The position numbers were made by a program, and so were the translations under genes. Shown here in pieces: positions 17,699 through 26,646 of a stretch of 64,000 bases of DNA. This DNA is from Vulcanimicrobiota bacterium. Lineage in GTDB: Bacteria; Vulcanimicrobiota; Xenobia; Xenobiales; JADMJV01. The stretch covers positions 80,087-144,086 of the forward strand of contig JAHBVR010000020.1 in the NCBI GenBank assembly GCA_019637395.1, in the 5' to 3' direction. A model generated the notes under the pieces. That model was not told where the DNA came from and made no database searches. It saw only the letters and a program-made list of their open reading frames with translations. Every line of letters begins with the position of its first letter. Within the stretch, counting starts at the first letter, position 1.

Positions 17699-17734
17699 TC
17701 CCTTAAATCCCCTTTCACAAAACCGTCAGGTCGG

Positions 17735-17977
17735 TCAAAGGCAGGCAAACTCAACGTAAGTTTCAGTCGGGCGCTTACCTTCGTCGCAATTGCACGAATA
17801 GATCTCTGCGCGGCGGCCCTGCTCCTCGCAAATTCCAGCTACGATACGCTGCGCAATTGGACAGGTTTGAGAGCATCTGCGACCGGTTGAATCGCGGTAG
17901 GTATAGGTCCTCGCCAGAGCTCCGGCTGACGCCAGCAAAATGACGGTCAGGGTGACCCGAAAATTCTTCATTACCAT
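17735..17977 (-). CDS. Small secreted six-cysteine protein
   Basis: About 80 residues. The signal peptide (KNFRVTLTVILLASAGALA) is followed by a mature part of about 60 residues containing six cysteines (RRCSQTC, GIC, SCNC, FACL), enough for three disulfides. The start is either the ATG at 17977, five bases after GGAAGG, or the ATG two codons later. It is the first gene of the DsbA/DsbB-like operon and could be its client. I do not recognise the family. Confidence 0.65.
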   Translation of the reverse strand: MVMKNFRVTLTVILLASAGALARTYTYRDSTGRRCSQTCPIAQRIVAGICEEQGRRAEIYSCNCDEGKRPTETYVEFACL

Positions 17978-18007
17978 TGGATCCTTCCAAATAGAATGGC
18001 CTGACAC

Positions 18008-18410
18008 GTTTCCGCCAGACCCACCTGGAGTATAGCTCCGCCAGGGCCTGGGCGAATCGAACTTGAGGACGATAACTCTGACCTTCAGGACAACTGTTCG
18101 ACACTTTGACCAAACTGTGGGAAGCGCCTCGCATGGGTTACACTTTTGGATGGAAGGCAGGGATATTCGCCAGGCATTCTGGTGCGATTGGCTCGGTCAG
18201 ACCGAGACACCGGTATCAGGGAGCGATGCAGGCGGCTTTAGCGGAGGGCAACCTTGCGGTCTGAAAATTGACCTCCTGGACAATAACAGATGAACCTTCG
18301 AGCCAGCAGTTTCCGACCCGCAGGGTGATACCGTCAGTCCCGGATTAGTGCTAACCTGCCACCCAGCACTGTCGTTACAGGGCAATTGACGAACGGTAGG
18401 GTGGGAAAGA
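18008..18410. promoter_or_regulatory. 403 bp intergenic region between divergent redox operons
   Basis: No credible gene is present. This gap must hold the promoters for the Cys-rich/Dsb operon (minus) and the lipoprotein operon (plus). A TTGAC sits about 25 bases before the lipoprotein start, but I cannot assign a convincing -10 box. Confidence 0.4.
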
Positions 18411-20285
18411 GTGAAGTATTCCCTGAGTAGCAAAGGTAAGTCAGGAATAGCGAGGTTGCTAATTTTGAGCCAGTTCGTTTGGCCGATTGCAGGCTGTGGC
18501 TCTAACAGCACATCCGATCTTCCTCCCTCTCAAGCAGTTGGTCAGCAGCAATCGAATTCAACTGCTCCATCACGAACTCTGATCCTGGAGCGGAGCAGCG
18601 GGAGTCCCGGAGAGTTCTTGCGGTTTCATTCCACTGCCCTGGACACAAACGCGGCGGCCACCATCATTTTCACGGATGCCCAAGGCTACCGAGTGGCGGT
18701 GGAATTGCCGCCTGTAAAGGGAAACCTGATTCAGCTTCCTCTGCCGCCGTATTTCCAGACCGACGCACAGGGTGTTCTCCGCTTTTCGGCAGGGACGGTT
18801 TCCATTACGGTTCAGCAAAGTATCGGTGAGCAAGTCATTTCTTTGGGTCCCGTGAACTTTACTATCGGTGACCTTCCTGAGCCTTCAGGAACTCCTGGCG
18901 CTGCCACCGTCGAGCAGTTGAACCGCCTGCTCACCCAGTCGGCTCTGCTGGAGAGCGATTTGACCGCCTTCGATGCGGACACGCGTTGGACGGCGGGGAC
19001 CTCAAGGCTTCGGTCCGAGTTGGCTTTAGTAAAAGCCGGATTGGAGACTTTCCTGTCGGAAATTCGCCGCCTATCAGCAGGCGAGGTCGACGAACTGCGG
19101 TTGGGGATGGTCGGCGGTCAGGAGACCGTGCTGACAAGGGATAACCTCGTTCTGTTGGACGTGCTGCTACCGCTTTATCTTCCCAGCAATGCGGAGAGCA
19201 CGGAACTAACCCTGGCACGCGAGCGAGTTTTGTTGGCACTGCTACAGAGCCAACTCAGCGCGTCGAGTCCTAAAGCCAGAGAAGTCCGCCCTCTAGTACA
19301 AGCCCTTCCTGTTCTTTATGCGTTCTTCTTTGTCTATGTAACCCATCGTGTCTTTCAGGCTTACACTTTGGATACTCCAGGGGCCCAAGCAGATAAACAA
19401 ACCCTTAACCGTCTCAAAGAAGGTTTAGGCACCCTGTGGGATTACCTGTTTGCCGCAGTGGATGTTTCCGTTGTTGGGCAGGCCATTGCCGCCGATGACC
19501 TGGCGCAAATCCAGGCGACCGACGTCAACTTCCCCCACCTGTTGGACCCCTCTCAAACAGCGGCTGGCCAGGCTCTGGGACAGGTGCAAGCCCATCTTGA
19601 CAATATGGGGATTAACACAGAAGAGGCGGATATCCTGAAAGAGTTTCTGGCCGACCCTCCCTTTCCCGCACCCGTTGCCAGGGCGGACAGCTACCAGACC
19701 CGCCTCAATCAACCTTTGCAGGTGACGGCGACATCAGGTCTGCTGGCCAACGACACATTGCACCGTGCCACGCTTGCCGCGTCTTCGACCAGTACGCAAC
19801 GCGGCGGAACGGTCAACGTGGCGGCCGACGGCTCCTTTAGCTACACGCCACCCCCATTCTTTTTCGGGACGGACGAGTTTAGCTACAGCATCAGCAATAC
19901 CGCCGCCTCGCGATCGGCCTCGGCCACCATTGAGGTTCAACCGACCCTATCGGGTATCTGGTCGGAAGGAGGAACGGTCATTGCGCCGGGGACCTGCGCT
20001 GGAATCAGTGATACCGCCGTGATGGTTCTGGAAGAAACCAATGGGGTCGTGAGCGGGAGCCTGACTTATCAGACAGGGGGCTTCACCGATCCGGTAAGCG
20101 GAAGTTACAACGCACAAACCCGCCAGGTAATTTTGGTCACGCAAACCTTCAACTCCGTTTTAGTGGGGACTGTCTCCGCCGATTTACGCAACATCTCGGG
20201 CACGTTCGAAAACGGCCTGCATTGCTACGATAGCGAGGGTCAGGATCTGGGTGCAACCGCGGGAGTTTGGGGAGCCTCTCGTTAA
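18411..20285 (+). CDS. Large lipoprotein with one cadherin/Big-like domain
   Basis: Protein of 624 residues. The signal peptide ends in a lipobox (PIAGC), so the mature protein is lipid-anchored at Cys29. Residues about 55-150 look like a beta-rich domain. A helical region (about 165-410) includes a hydrophobic stretch (PVLYAFFFVYVTHRV). Near 425-510 lies a VCBS/tandem-95-type unit: VARADSYQTRLNQPL, LANDT, then SFSYTPPPFFFGTDEFSYS. A C-terminal beta domain follows. GTG at 18411 is preceded by GGGAAAGA. The stop TAA overlaps the start of the rhodanese-like gene. The function is unknown; an envelope binding or adhesion role fits the repeat type. Confidence 0.75.
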   Translation: MKYSLSSKGKSGIARLLILSQFVWPIAGCGSNSTSDLPPSQAVGQQQSNSTAPSRTLILERSSGSPGEFLRFHSTALDTNAAATIIFTDAQGYRVAVELPPVKGNLIQLPLPPYFQTDAQGVLRFSAGTVSITVQQSIGEQVISLGPVNFTIGDLPEPSGTPGAATVEQLNRLLTQSALLESDLTAFDADTRWTAGTSRLRSELALVKAGLETFLSEIRRLSAGEVDELRLGMVGGQETVLTRDNLVLLDVLLPLYLPSNAESTELTLARERVLLALLQSQLSASSPKAREVRPLVQALPVLYAFFFVYVTHRVFQAYTLDTPGAQADKQTLNRLKEGLGTLWDYLFAAVDVSVVGQAIAADDLAQIQATDVNFPHLLDPSQTAAGQALGQVQAHLDNMGINTEEADILKEFLADPPFPAPVARADSYQTRLNQPLQVTATSGLLANDTLHRATLAASSTSTQRGGTVNVAADGSFSYTPPPFFFGTDEFSYSISNTAASRSASATIEVQPTLSGIWSEGGTVIAPGTCAGISDTAVMVLEETNGVVSGSLTYQTGGFTDPVSGSYNAQTRQVILVTQTFNSVLVGTVSADLRNISGTFENGLHCYDSEGQDLGATAGVWGASR

Positions 20286-20668
20286 TGTCCACCTGGTGGG
20301 CGCAAAACCTTCGAGATTTCATCAGGATTCTTTTGATGACTATCGGCCTGATGGCTCTGCGAGCCGCGCTTTTCGGACCTACCCGAGAACCACTGAGGAT
20401 CGTGAGTAGGAACAATTTGCCGCCGGGGCCTCTGACCTTCCTTGATGTCCGACCAGAAGACGAATATCGTTTTCGCCACCTGGAAGGCGCCTATTCCGTC
20501 GGCAGTCCTACTTGCCGAATGGAGCTTTTCCTGGACGCCCAACGGCACCGGACCCTGGTGATCTACGAGGCACCGGGACGGTTTGGACGAGCCAGGAAGT
20601 TGGCGCTTCAGATGCATGAAAAGCGTGGTGACACTATTTTCGTAATGGCCGACCCGGAGCTGTTATGA
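20285..20668 (+). CDS. Membrane-anchored rhodanese-like protein without catalytic cysteine
   Basis: About 127 residues: one N-terminal membrane helix (about 10-30), then a rhodanese fold with LTFLDVRPEDEYRFRHLEGA. Where active rhodaneses have the persulfide-forming cysteine loop (YCxxGxRS type), this protein has TLVIYEAPGRFGRA, with no cysteine. It is therefore unlikely to transfer sulfur and may be a structural or binding domain. The start overlaps the preceding stop (TAATG) and the stop overlaps the MauE-like start (ATGA). The three genes are translationally coupled. Confidence 0.75.
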   Translation: MSTWWAQNLRDFIRILLMTIGLMALRAALFGPTREPLRIVSRNNLPPGPLTFLDVRPEDEYRFRHLEGAYSVGSPTCRMELFLDAQRHRTLVIYEAPGRFGRARKLALQMHEKRGDTIFVMADPELL

Positions 20669-21105
20669 ACGGGTTCTACCGCGTCTTGGGTGTAACTCTC
20701 CTGCTAGCCTCATTGAGCAAGCTATCCGCTCCCGAGGAATTCTTAGCTTCCTTGCGCAGCTACGCCTTGATTCCGAGAAACTGGCTGGGAGCGGTGGCCG
20801 ACTTGGTGACCGTTCTCGAATTGGTAGTGGGGTTGGAACTCTTGCGACGGCCTGGAGCAGCCGCCCGCCTCTGGACGTTCATCCTCTTTAGCGCCTTCTC
20901 GCTGGCGTTGGGATGGGCCAGTTGGAAGGGGTTACCCCTGAGTTGCGGCTGCTTTGGTCCACTCTTGGGGAAATTGCATTCACTGCCTCTGGGAAAGACA
21001 ATTCATCTTGGAGGCAACCTTACCGTCCTTCTGCTACTCCTGGGCAGCCTGGTTCTAGAAGCGAGACCCCCGAAGAGAGGACATTGCTGTTGTCACTCGT
21101 CTTGA
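20665..21105 (+). CDS. MauE/DoxX-like membrane protein
   Basis: Protein of 146 residues with four predicted membrane helices and the CGCFGPL motif after the third, characteristic of the MauE family. In methylamine dehydrogenase clusters MauE works with a thioredoxin-like MauD in forming disulfides of the small subunit. No amine dehydrogenase genes are visible here. The C-terminus ends GHCCCHSS, an unusual Cys/His cluster that could bind a metal or be redox active. With the divergent DsbA/DsbB-like operon it strengthens the idea that this locus handles thiol chemistry in the envelope. Confidence 0.82.
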   Translation: MNGFYRVLGVTLLLASLSKLSAPEEFLASLRSYALIPRNWLGAVADLVTVLELVVGLELLRRPGAAARLWTFILFSAFSLALGWASWKGLPLSCGCFGPLLGKLHSLPLGKTIHLGGNLTVLLLLLGSLVLEARPPKRGHCCCHSS

Positions 21106-21270
21106 CAGCGGCCGCGTCGCTTTGCCACCAGCGTCCTGGTGGAGCCCGGGGAAAGGGGTTCGCCTGCCTTTGGCCTGGTCCACGCTGCTGTTGTCCAGCG
21201 CCACGGCCAGATCGCGAGTGGTGTAACCGTTGCCTTTGAGCAACTCGACCAGACCCGTTAAGGCCTGCGT
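21106..21270 (-). pseudogene. In-frame coding-like sequence after the GDPD stop
   Basis: Directly after the TAA of the GDPD gene, the same frame continues with protein-like sequence of good codon use (LTGLVELLKGNGYTTRDLAV, then ALDNSSVDQAKGRRT) before losing coding character near 21140. It may be the tail of a longer ancestral protein cut by the stop, or a relic of another gene. No family is recognised. Confidence 0.35.
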
Positions 21271-21975
21271 TTAACCGACGCGATCCATTATGATGCCATC
21301 CACCCCCAGGCTTTCCAGGTAGGCGACGGTGCCCCGATTTTCCAGGCCTGCGAACCACGGCCATACTTGCCTGCCGCGGGAGTGGGCCTGCCGGACGATC
21401 CATGGGTTGAGCAGTAGCGCCTCGGCCATAGGAGCGACGATGGCGATGTCGTCAGGCAGAGGGCGCAGCACCAGTTCCCAAGGATAGAGCAACTGGCAGA
21501 GGGGAATTTCCGGAGCGAGCTGGTGGACTTTTTGCAGAGCGCGAGAGGAAAAACTCGAAATGACGGAGTGGTCTTGCATTCCGTGGGCATAGATGGACTC
21601 GACGATCTGGGCTTCGATATGGCGTCCCTTGATTTCCGGAAAGACCCGAATATTGTGTTCTCTGGCCAGCTTCAGAAAATCATCAAAGGTCGGAAGACTC
21701 GGGTCATAGAGCGTGTTCTCGACACGGCCCGGGCGGCCGGTAGTGCGCCTGAGAAAACTATCGTGCATGAGCACGAGCCGGCCGTCCCGGGTGCGGCGAA
21801 TATCGACCTCGAGGTAGTCGGCGCCCAGGCGGATGCCGTGGCGGCAGGCCTCCAGGGTATTTTCCGGGGCGTAGGCGGCGCCACCCCGGTGGGCGATACG
21901 TAGTGTCGGTTTCTCCCGGGATTTTTTTGTTAGATGGTAGGCTAGCTGGGAGGCTGCCCAGGCCTGGCAGACCAG
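21271..21975 (-). CDS. Glycerophosphodiester phosphodiesterase family protein
   Basis: Hydrolyses glycerophosphodiesters to glycerol-3-phosphate and an alcohol. The TIM-barrel motifs are clear: RIAHRGGAAYAPENT (HR and ENT), YLEVDIRRTRDG (ExD) and LMHD (catalytic His). Beyond VENTLYDP the usual TLxEL...LD segment of about 20 residues is missing, so the enzyme may be altered. The start is uncertain. No ATG or GTG lies between the acyl-CoA ligase stop and the HRGG motif. The frame stays open upstream through a CTG at 21975, which I use as a provisional limit. The true start may lie within the ligase gene or use a rare codon. Confidence 0.75.
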   Translation of the reverse strand: MVCQAWAASQLAYHLTKKSREKPTLRIAHRGGAAYAPENTLEACRHGIRLGADYLEVDIRRTRDGRLVLMHDSFLRRTTGRPGRVENTLYDPSLPTFDDFLKLAREHNIRVFPEIKGRHIEAQIVESIYAHGMQDHSVISSFSSRALQKVHQLAPEIPLCQLLYPWELVLRPLPDDIAIVAPMAEALLLNPWIVRQAHSRGRQVWPWFAGLENRGTVAYLESLGVDGIIMDRVG

Positions 21976-21985
21976 ACCAAACCGG

Positions 21986-23785
21986 CTAATCTTTGCCGCC
22001 GGTGTAGAAACTGTCGAGCAGGTCTTTATACTTGGCCTCGACAGCCTTGCGTTTGAGCTTGAGACTGGGAGTGAGGTCTCCCGCTTCCAAGGTCAGGTCG
22101 GCCGGTAGGATGGCGAACTTCTTCAACGTCTCGTAGCTGGGCAGGGTCTTGTTGAGCGTCTCGATCACCCCCTGCATCATCTCTCTGACCTTTTCGTTCC
22201 TGGTCAATTCTTCGTAAGAGATGTTGGTCAGGCCGTTCTGGGTGGCCCAACTTTTGAGGGCCGCCGGATCGAGGGCCACCAGACAGCTACAGAAATTCCG
22301 GTTATTCCCGTGGACCAGCACCTGGCTGATCTGGGGACAGGCCATCTTGAGCTGGGCTTCCAGGGCCTGGGGAGCGACGTATTTACCGCCCGAGGTTTTG
22401 ATGAGATCTTTCTTGCGATCGGTAATACGCAGGAACCCGTCTTCCAGAGTGCCGATGTCGCCGGTCTTGAGATAGCCTTCGGAATCGAAGGTTTCAGCCG
22501 TCATCTCGGGCTGGTTGTGGTAAGCGCGCATAACCCCCCGGCCTTTGATGAGAATTTCGCTGTCGCCTTCGGCCAGCTTTACTTCGGTACCGGGCAGAGC
22601 GGAGCCAACCGTGCCGATACGGTTATGGCCGGGGAAATTGACGAAGGTGGCCGCGCTGGTTTCCGTCAGTCCGTAGCCTTCGTAAATGATCACTCCGGCG
22701 GCGTGGAAGAACTCGTTGAGACTGGCCGAGAGCGGCGCGCTACCCGAGACGAAGAAGCGCAGCCGGCCACCAAAGAGTCCGTGCAGTTTGGAGAAAACCA
22801 ATCGGCTGGCCAGATAGTGCTTCATGGAGAGGAGCAGGCCGGGCCGTTTGCCTTCTTGCTGCAGGCGCGAGACTTGCCGGCCCACCTTCATGGCCCAGTT
22901 AAAGACTTTCTGGCGCCAGCCGCCTTTCTCTTTGGCGCCGCTGACCATTTTGGCGTAGATTTTCTCGAAGATGCGCGGCACCGCGGCCACAAAGGTCGGC
23001 CTGATAACGGCCAGGTTATCGACCAGTTTGTCGGGACGGCCGTCCACGGCGGTGGCGAAGCCGATGCGTAGTTGAGCCATCTGCAGGACCTTGCCGAAGG
23101 AGTGGGCCAGCGGTAGCCAGAGATATTGCAGATCATCATAGCGCAACAGATTAAGAGCGGCGATACCTTCCGACTCATAGATCCAACAGTCGTGCAGCAG
23201 CTCCACCCCTTTGGGATGGCCGGTGGTGCCGGAGGTGTAGATCAAGGTGGCCAGCTTATCCTTAGTGACATCTTTGGTCACATCCTCGAAGGAGCGCGAC
23301 AAGAATTGACCCCTCCCCTTCTGGCTGAGCTGCTCCAGGGTGATGACCCATTCATCTTGGGAAGGCGTGCCCTGGAAAACGATGACCTTCTCCACTTTGG
23401 GGATGTCACCGCGAACCTGCTGCAGCTTGGCCACCTGCTCATCGCTCTCGGCAAACACAAAACGCGTGCCCGAGTCGCTCAGGATGAAGGCGCACTCGGG
23501 AGCGGTGTTGGATGGATAGATGGTGGTGGTGGCCCCCGAGGCGCAGAGAATGCCCAGGTCGGCCAGAATCCAATCGATGCAGGTGCCGGATAGAATGGCG
23601 CAGCGCTCTTCGGGCTGCAGGCCCAGCGCCAGCAAGCCGCCGGAAATATCCTGGACGCGGTCGCGGGTTTGTTGCCAGGTCAGGCTCTCCCAGCGATTTT
23701 CCACGGGGTAACGAAAAGCTTCGCTGTTGGGCGTTTGAAGGACGCGGCTGTGAAAGAGGGCGGCTACGTTCTGACAGTCATGCAT
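21986..23785 (-). CDS. Long-chain acyl-CoA synthetase (AMP-forming)
   Basis: Activates fatty acids to acyl-CoA through an acyl-AMP. The 599-residue protein has the expected motifs: P-loop YTSGTTGHPKGVE (about 190), GYGLTETSA (about 370), and the hinge region LKTGDIGTLEDGFLRITDRK with the catalytic-lysine region KTSGGKYVAPQ. The length and layout match the FadD/ACSL-like (AMP-forming ligase) group. It lies just upstream of the GDPD gene and the two may form a lipid-turnover pair. The ATG at 23785 opens a clean family N-terminus (MHDCQNVAALFHSRV). Confidence 0.95.
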   Translation of the reverse strand: MHDCQNVAALFHSRVLQTPNSEAFRYPVENRWESLTWQQTRDRVQDISGGLLALGLQPEERCAILSGTCIDWILADLGILCASGATTTIYPSNTAPECAFILSDSGTRFVFAESDEQVAKLQQVRGDIPKVEKVIVFQGTPSQDEWVITLEQLSQKGRGQFLSRSFEDVTKDVTKDKLATLIYTSGTTGHPKGVELLHDCWIYESEGIAALNLLRYDDLQYLWLPLAHSFGKVLQMAQLRIGFATAVDGRPDKLVDNLAVIRPTFVAAVPRIFEKIYAKMVSGAKEKGGWRQKVFNWAMKVGRQVSRLQQEGKRPGLLLSMKHYLASRLVFSKLHGLFGGRLRFFVSGSAPLSASLNEFFHAAGVIIYEGYGLTETSAATFVNFPGHNRIGTVGSALPGTEVKLAEGDSEILIKGRGVMRAYHNQPEMTAETFDSEGYLKTGDIGTLEDGFLRITDRKKDLIKTSGGKYVAPQALEAQLKMACPQISQVLVHGNNRNFCSCLVALDPAALKSWATQNGLTNISYEELTRNEKVREMMQGVIETLNKTLPSYETLKKFAILPADLTLEAGDLTPSLKLKRKAVEAKYKDLLDSFYTGGKD

Positions 23786-23924
23786 GCAGGCCCATGTGCC
23801 ACAGGCCGGCGGGAATTCCTGGTATGTAGGTACTTTTGCGGGAGTATGGTGCTTTCTGTCTGGTGAGGGGCCGGCGGTTTAAGGTTGGGTCATAGAAAAT
23901 TTGAATCGAAAGCGGGATGGTAAA

Positions 23925-24305
23925 ATGTTGAAAAAGATGATTATCGGTATGGTTTTGTTGACGGGTATGGCGTTTGCTGACCAGACTTTGGAGCTCCGTC
24001 AGAACGAAATTTTGGAAGGCACCTTCCAGGGCACCCACATGGGCCAGATTCTGATGCGCACGCCCGATGGCCGGGATCTGGAGATTCCTTCGATGGCCGT
24101 GTTCTGGTACTCCGAGCGCCCGGTCGTCCAGTCGCAGCTTCAGATCGGCGACAATCTGCGCCTGTGCCTGCCCAACCGCCTGGTTGTGCGCGTAGTCAAC
24201 CCGGGTGAGCCCCAGACGCTGGGCAACTACGAGGGCATCCACAAGGTGCCGGGCAGCATCGTCGGCAGTTGGGATGCACGCGACATCGAAGCGGCGAACC
24301 GCTAA
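23925..24305 (+). CDS. Small secreted protein
   Basis: About 126 residues, starting at the ATG at 23925, which gives a good signal peptide (LKKMIIGMVLLTGMAFA). The mature part is beta-like (QTLELRQNEILEGTFQGTH, LMRTPDGRDLEI). It resembles small periplasmic proteins of unknown function, and I do not recognise a family. An ATG eight codons upstream would spoil the signal peptide. It converges on the S41 protease gene with a four-base overlap of stops. TAAAAT lies directly before the ATG. Confidence 0.65.
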   Translation: MLKKMIIGMVLLTGMAFADQTLELRQNEILEGTFQGTHMGQILMRTPDGRDLEIPSMAVFWYSERPVVQSQLQIGDNLRLCLPNRLVVRVVNPGEPQTLGNYEGIHKVPGSIVGSWDARDIEAANR

Positions 24306-25441
24306 AAGCTTCGGCTTCCCGTCATAAGACTGGTCAGGAGACCCTGGGCCTTGCTAAGAGGATCCAGGGTTTCTTTGATGTCCGGGTCGATGCCCAGACC
24401 CTGAATCTGGTGGCCGGCCGGAGTTTGATAGAGGGCGGAAGTGAACTTGAGGCCGCCACCGTCCGGCAGGGGCAGGTAACGCTGGACGCAGCCTTTGCCG
24501 AAGCTGGTGGAGCCGACCAGCTTGGCGCGGCCGTGGTCGTGCAAGGCCGAGGCCATGATTTCGGCGGCGCTGGCCGACTCCCCATTGATCAGCACCACCA
24601 CTTTGCTGGTGGAGTTGCCGGATTTGTCCGTCAGGTAGGGCTGCATTTCGTGGCGGCGCTGCAGGCGCACCACCTGGGAACCGGCGGGCAGAAAATTGGC
24701 GCAGACCTGCACGGCCGAGCTGACCAGCCCTCCCCCGTTGTTGCGCAGGTCGATAAGCAGGTTCTGAGTCTTCAACTGACCCAACGCCTGCTGCACTTCG
24801 GCCGGGGTGGAGGCGGCGAAGTTGCGGATCTTGAGATAGCCCACGCCATTTTCGAGAGCCTGGAAGGTGACGGTTCTTTTGTCAGGCACGCGGCGCTCGA
24901 CCTGAAACTGGCCCTGGCTGGTCTGCACGCTCAGGCTGCTGCCGGCCGGGCCTTCCAGTTCGCTGCGGGCGGACTCGATGGAAAGTTCGGCGGTGTTGTG
25001 GCCGTTCAGGCTGAGGATGACGTCGCCGGCGCGCAACTGGGCGGGGCCATTCGGATCCACCTCGAGCACGTGCACGGGCTGGCCCGGTCCGTCTTTGACG
25101 ATGCTGAACCCCGGGTTGGGCTGAGCGTCGCCGTCGAATTTTTTCATGACACTGGCGAAGGCCTGGGGTTCCAGATAGGTGAGATAAGGATCCTTGAGCA
25201 GTTCGGCGGCCGCCTGAGCGGACCACTGCAGAAGAGGAGCTTCCGGATGCTGCTCCCAGGCCTCTGCCAGGCTGGAGGCCGGGAAATGCTTGTTGATTTC
25301 CTGGAGGGCGGCCCGGTCCAGTTGCTGCACCGTGGTCGGAGTGAAGGCGGATTTCTGCAGGGCGCCGGCTACGTCATGCCAACGGCTCTCTTGAGCGGCG
25401 GCGGGGAGGGTGAGAAGAAAGAGTAAAATCAGCTTTTTCAC
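24302..25441 (-). CDS. S41-family C-terminal processing peptidase
   Basis: Periplasmic serine protease of 379 residues. It has a signal peptide (about 1-16), a PDZ domain (about 105-185, with LRAGDVILSLNG) and the S41 catalytic core. The nucleophile is Ser291 in GESASAAEI and the general base is Lys316 in STSFGKG; the 25-residue spacing matches CtpA. The LIDLRNNGGG motif near 229 is also typical. It likely trims C-termini of exported proteins. The mature N-terminal domain is short, as in CtpA/CtpB enzymes. Confidence 0.93.
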   Translation of the reverse strand: MKKLILLFLLTLPAAAQESRWHDVAGALQKSAFTPTTVQQLDRAALQEINKHFPASSLAEAWEQHPEAPLLQWSAQAAAELLKDPYLTYLEPQAFASVMKKFDGDAQPNPGFSIVKDGPGQPVHVLEVDPNGPAQLRAGDVILSLNGHNTAELSIESARSELEGPAGSSLSVQTSQGQFQVERRVPDKRTVTFQALENGVGYLKIRNFAASTPAEVQQALGQLKTQNLLIDLRNNGGGLVSSAVQVCANFLPAGSQVVRLQRRHEMQPYLTDKSGNSTSKVVVLINGESASAAEIMASALHDHGRAKLVGSTSFGKGCVQRYLPLPDGGGLKFTSALYQTPAGHQIQGLGIDPDIKETLDPLSKAQGLLTSLMTGSRSF

Positions 25442-25499
25442 GTGGCTTGATATTTTCTGTGGCTTCAGTACTGGTCCTCCCGGTACGGGAATACTCAGT

Positions 25500-26489
25500 T
25501 TAGTCAGGATAAGAGTCCATCATCTGATTGGTTTTGTTGTGATCCCCTAAATTCTGGCGTTGGTAGCGATCCCCGAAGGCGCTTTTCAGGCCGGAATCGC
25601 TGGCATTATTGGTGCCGTGGAAGTAGACGATCGAGCGGGCAGCCCGGCCATTTTCGGTTTTGGCCCAGTTGGCCACCGGGCCTTGCGATCCATAGAGGCA
25701 ATCTTGTAACTCCAGACGATCGGCCTGCAGGCCGGCGCCGGTTTTGTCGCGACTGAGGGCGTAGGTGAGGGCGTCGCCGCCGCCCGAGTGGGCCGAGACA
25801 ACGCGGTAAGTGGGGTTGCTGACCCCGGCCGCCTGCAGAGCCTGGTTGGTGGTCTCGCTCTGACTTTTGACGTTGCTCCAGTCGGTGGCATATTTTCCGC
25901 CCTGGGCGTTGGCGCATTCGGGCAGCACGATGACGGTCTGCGGGCCGCCTCGTTTCTGAATCTCGGCGAGGCGGTTGGTCAGGCCGGCTCCATGGTTCTT
26001 GTCATCGGCCACAGTGGCGTTGTAGCCATGATAGTGAGTATGGACGCGCGTCTCGTGGCTCGGGTCAAAGCCGGGTGGGAGCAGGGTGAGCACGGGTTGG
26101 CCGCCGTTGCCTTCATTGCGATGGGCAATAATCTGGCTGCCGTTCTTGAGCAGCTCGGCATAGGCGGTGCGGCTGCGTTGAATGGTGGCCGCCAGGGCCT
26201 GATCTTTAGGATTCTTGGAGCGCTTGAGGCCGTCGAGTTGCTCCGCTGTGATGCTGGCCACGTCGTAGCTGCCCGGGGGCAGTTCGTGCCTGGGCGGCGG
26301 CGCGGCCGGTTGGGCCGCCTGGACCGGTTGGGGTAGGGGTTGTGGCTGCACCGGGGGAGCGGCCGGCTTTTGCGGGCCCAGGGCGCCGATGGCTTTCTCG
26401 GCCACGAACTGGCCGATTTTCAGCTGGGGCAAAATCGCCCATTGCAGGCCTTCCGAGACCATGGGAGCGAGCGAACGTAGCGTATCCAT
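25500..26489 (-). CDS. Putative alpha/beta-hydrolase-like protein of unknown function
   Basis: 329 residues. The first 40 form an amphipathic region, followed by a Pro/Gln-rich linker (about 40-75). The C-terminal 220 residues look like an alpha/beta hydrolase: a strand then HTHYHGYNA, VIVLPECAN, and a nucleophile-elbow-like VVSAHSGGGDALTYAL in which the Ser of AHSGGG would be the nucleophile. A late histidine in IVYFHGTNN or LGDHNK could complete a triad. No signal peptide is evident. It is divergent from the Arg-rich peptidase-like gene at 26647. Substrate unknown. Confidence 0.6.
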   Translation of the reverse strand: MDTLRSLAPMVSEGLQWAILPQLKIGQFVAEKAIGALGPQKPAAPPVQPQPLPQPVQAAQPAAPPPRHELPPGSYDVASITAEQLDGLKRSKNPKDQALAATIQRSRTAYAELLKNGSQIIAHRNEGNGGQPVLTLLPPGFDPSHETRVHTHYHGYNATVADDKNHGAGLTNRLAEIQKRGGPQTVIVLPECANAQGGKYATDWSNVKSQSETTNQALQAAGVSNPTYRVVSAHSGGGDALTYALSRDKTGAGLQADRLELQDCLYGSQGPVANWAKTENGRAARSIVYFHGTNNASDSGLKSAFGDRYQRQNLGDHNKTNQMMDSYPD

Positions 26490-26646
26490 ACGCTTAAAGC
26501 TAGCGGAGGAGGCTTAAACCGGCCTTACTCCGGCTCTGGATTTGTTGCGGAGATGTGACCTTCTCGACCCATTCTTGTAACGAATGGTCAGAATTTGTAA
26601 CACCGCGGGGGGTGTCAGAAGCGGCTCGGGCTGGCTGAATAGGGTT

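Noticed and set aside
18063..18293. Small plus-strand open frame between the redox operons
   Set aside because: No ribosome site or protein-like pattern; more likely the promoter region.
24269..25426. Plus-strand open frame of 385 residues
   Set aside because: Antisense to the S41 protease with catalytic Ser and Lys in place.
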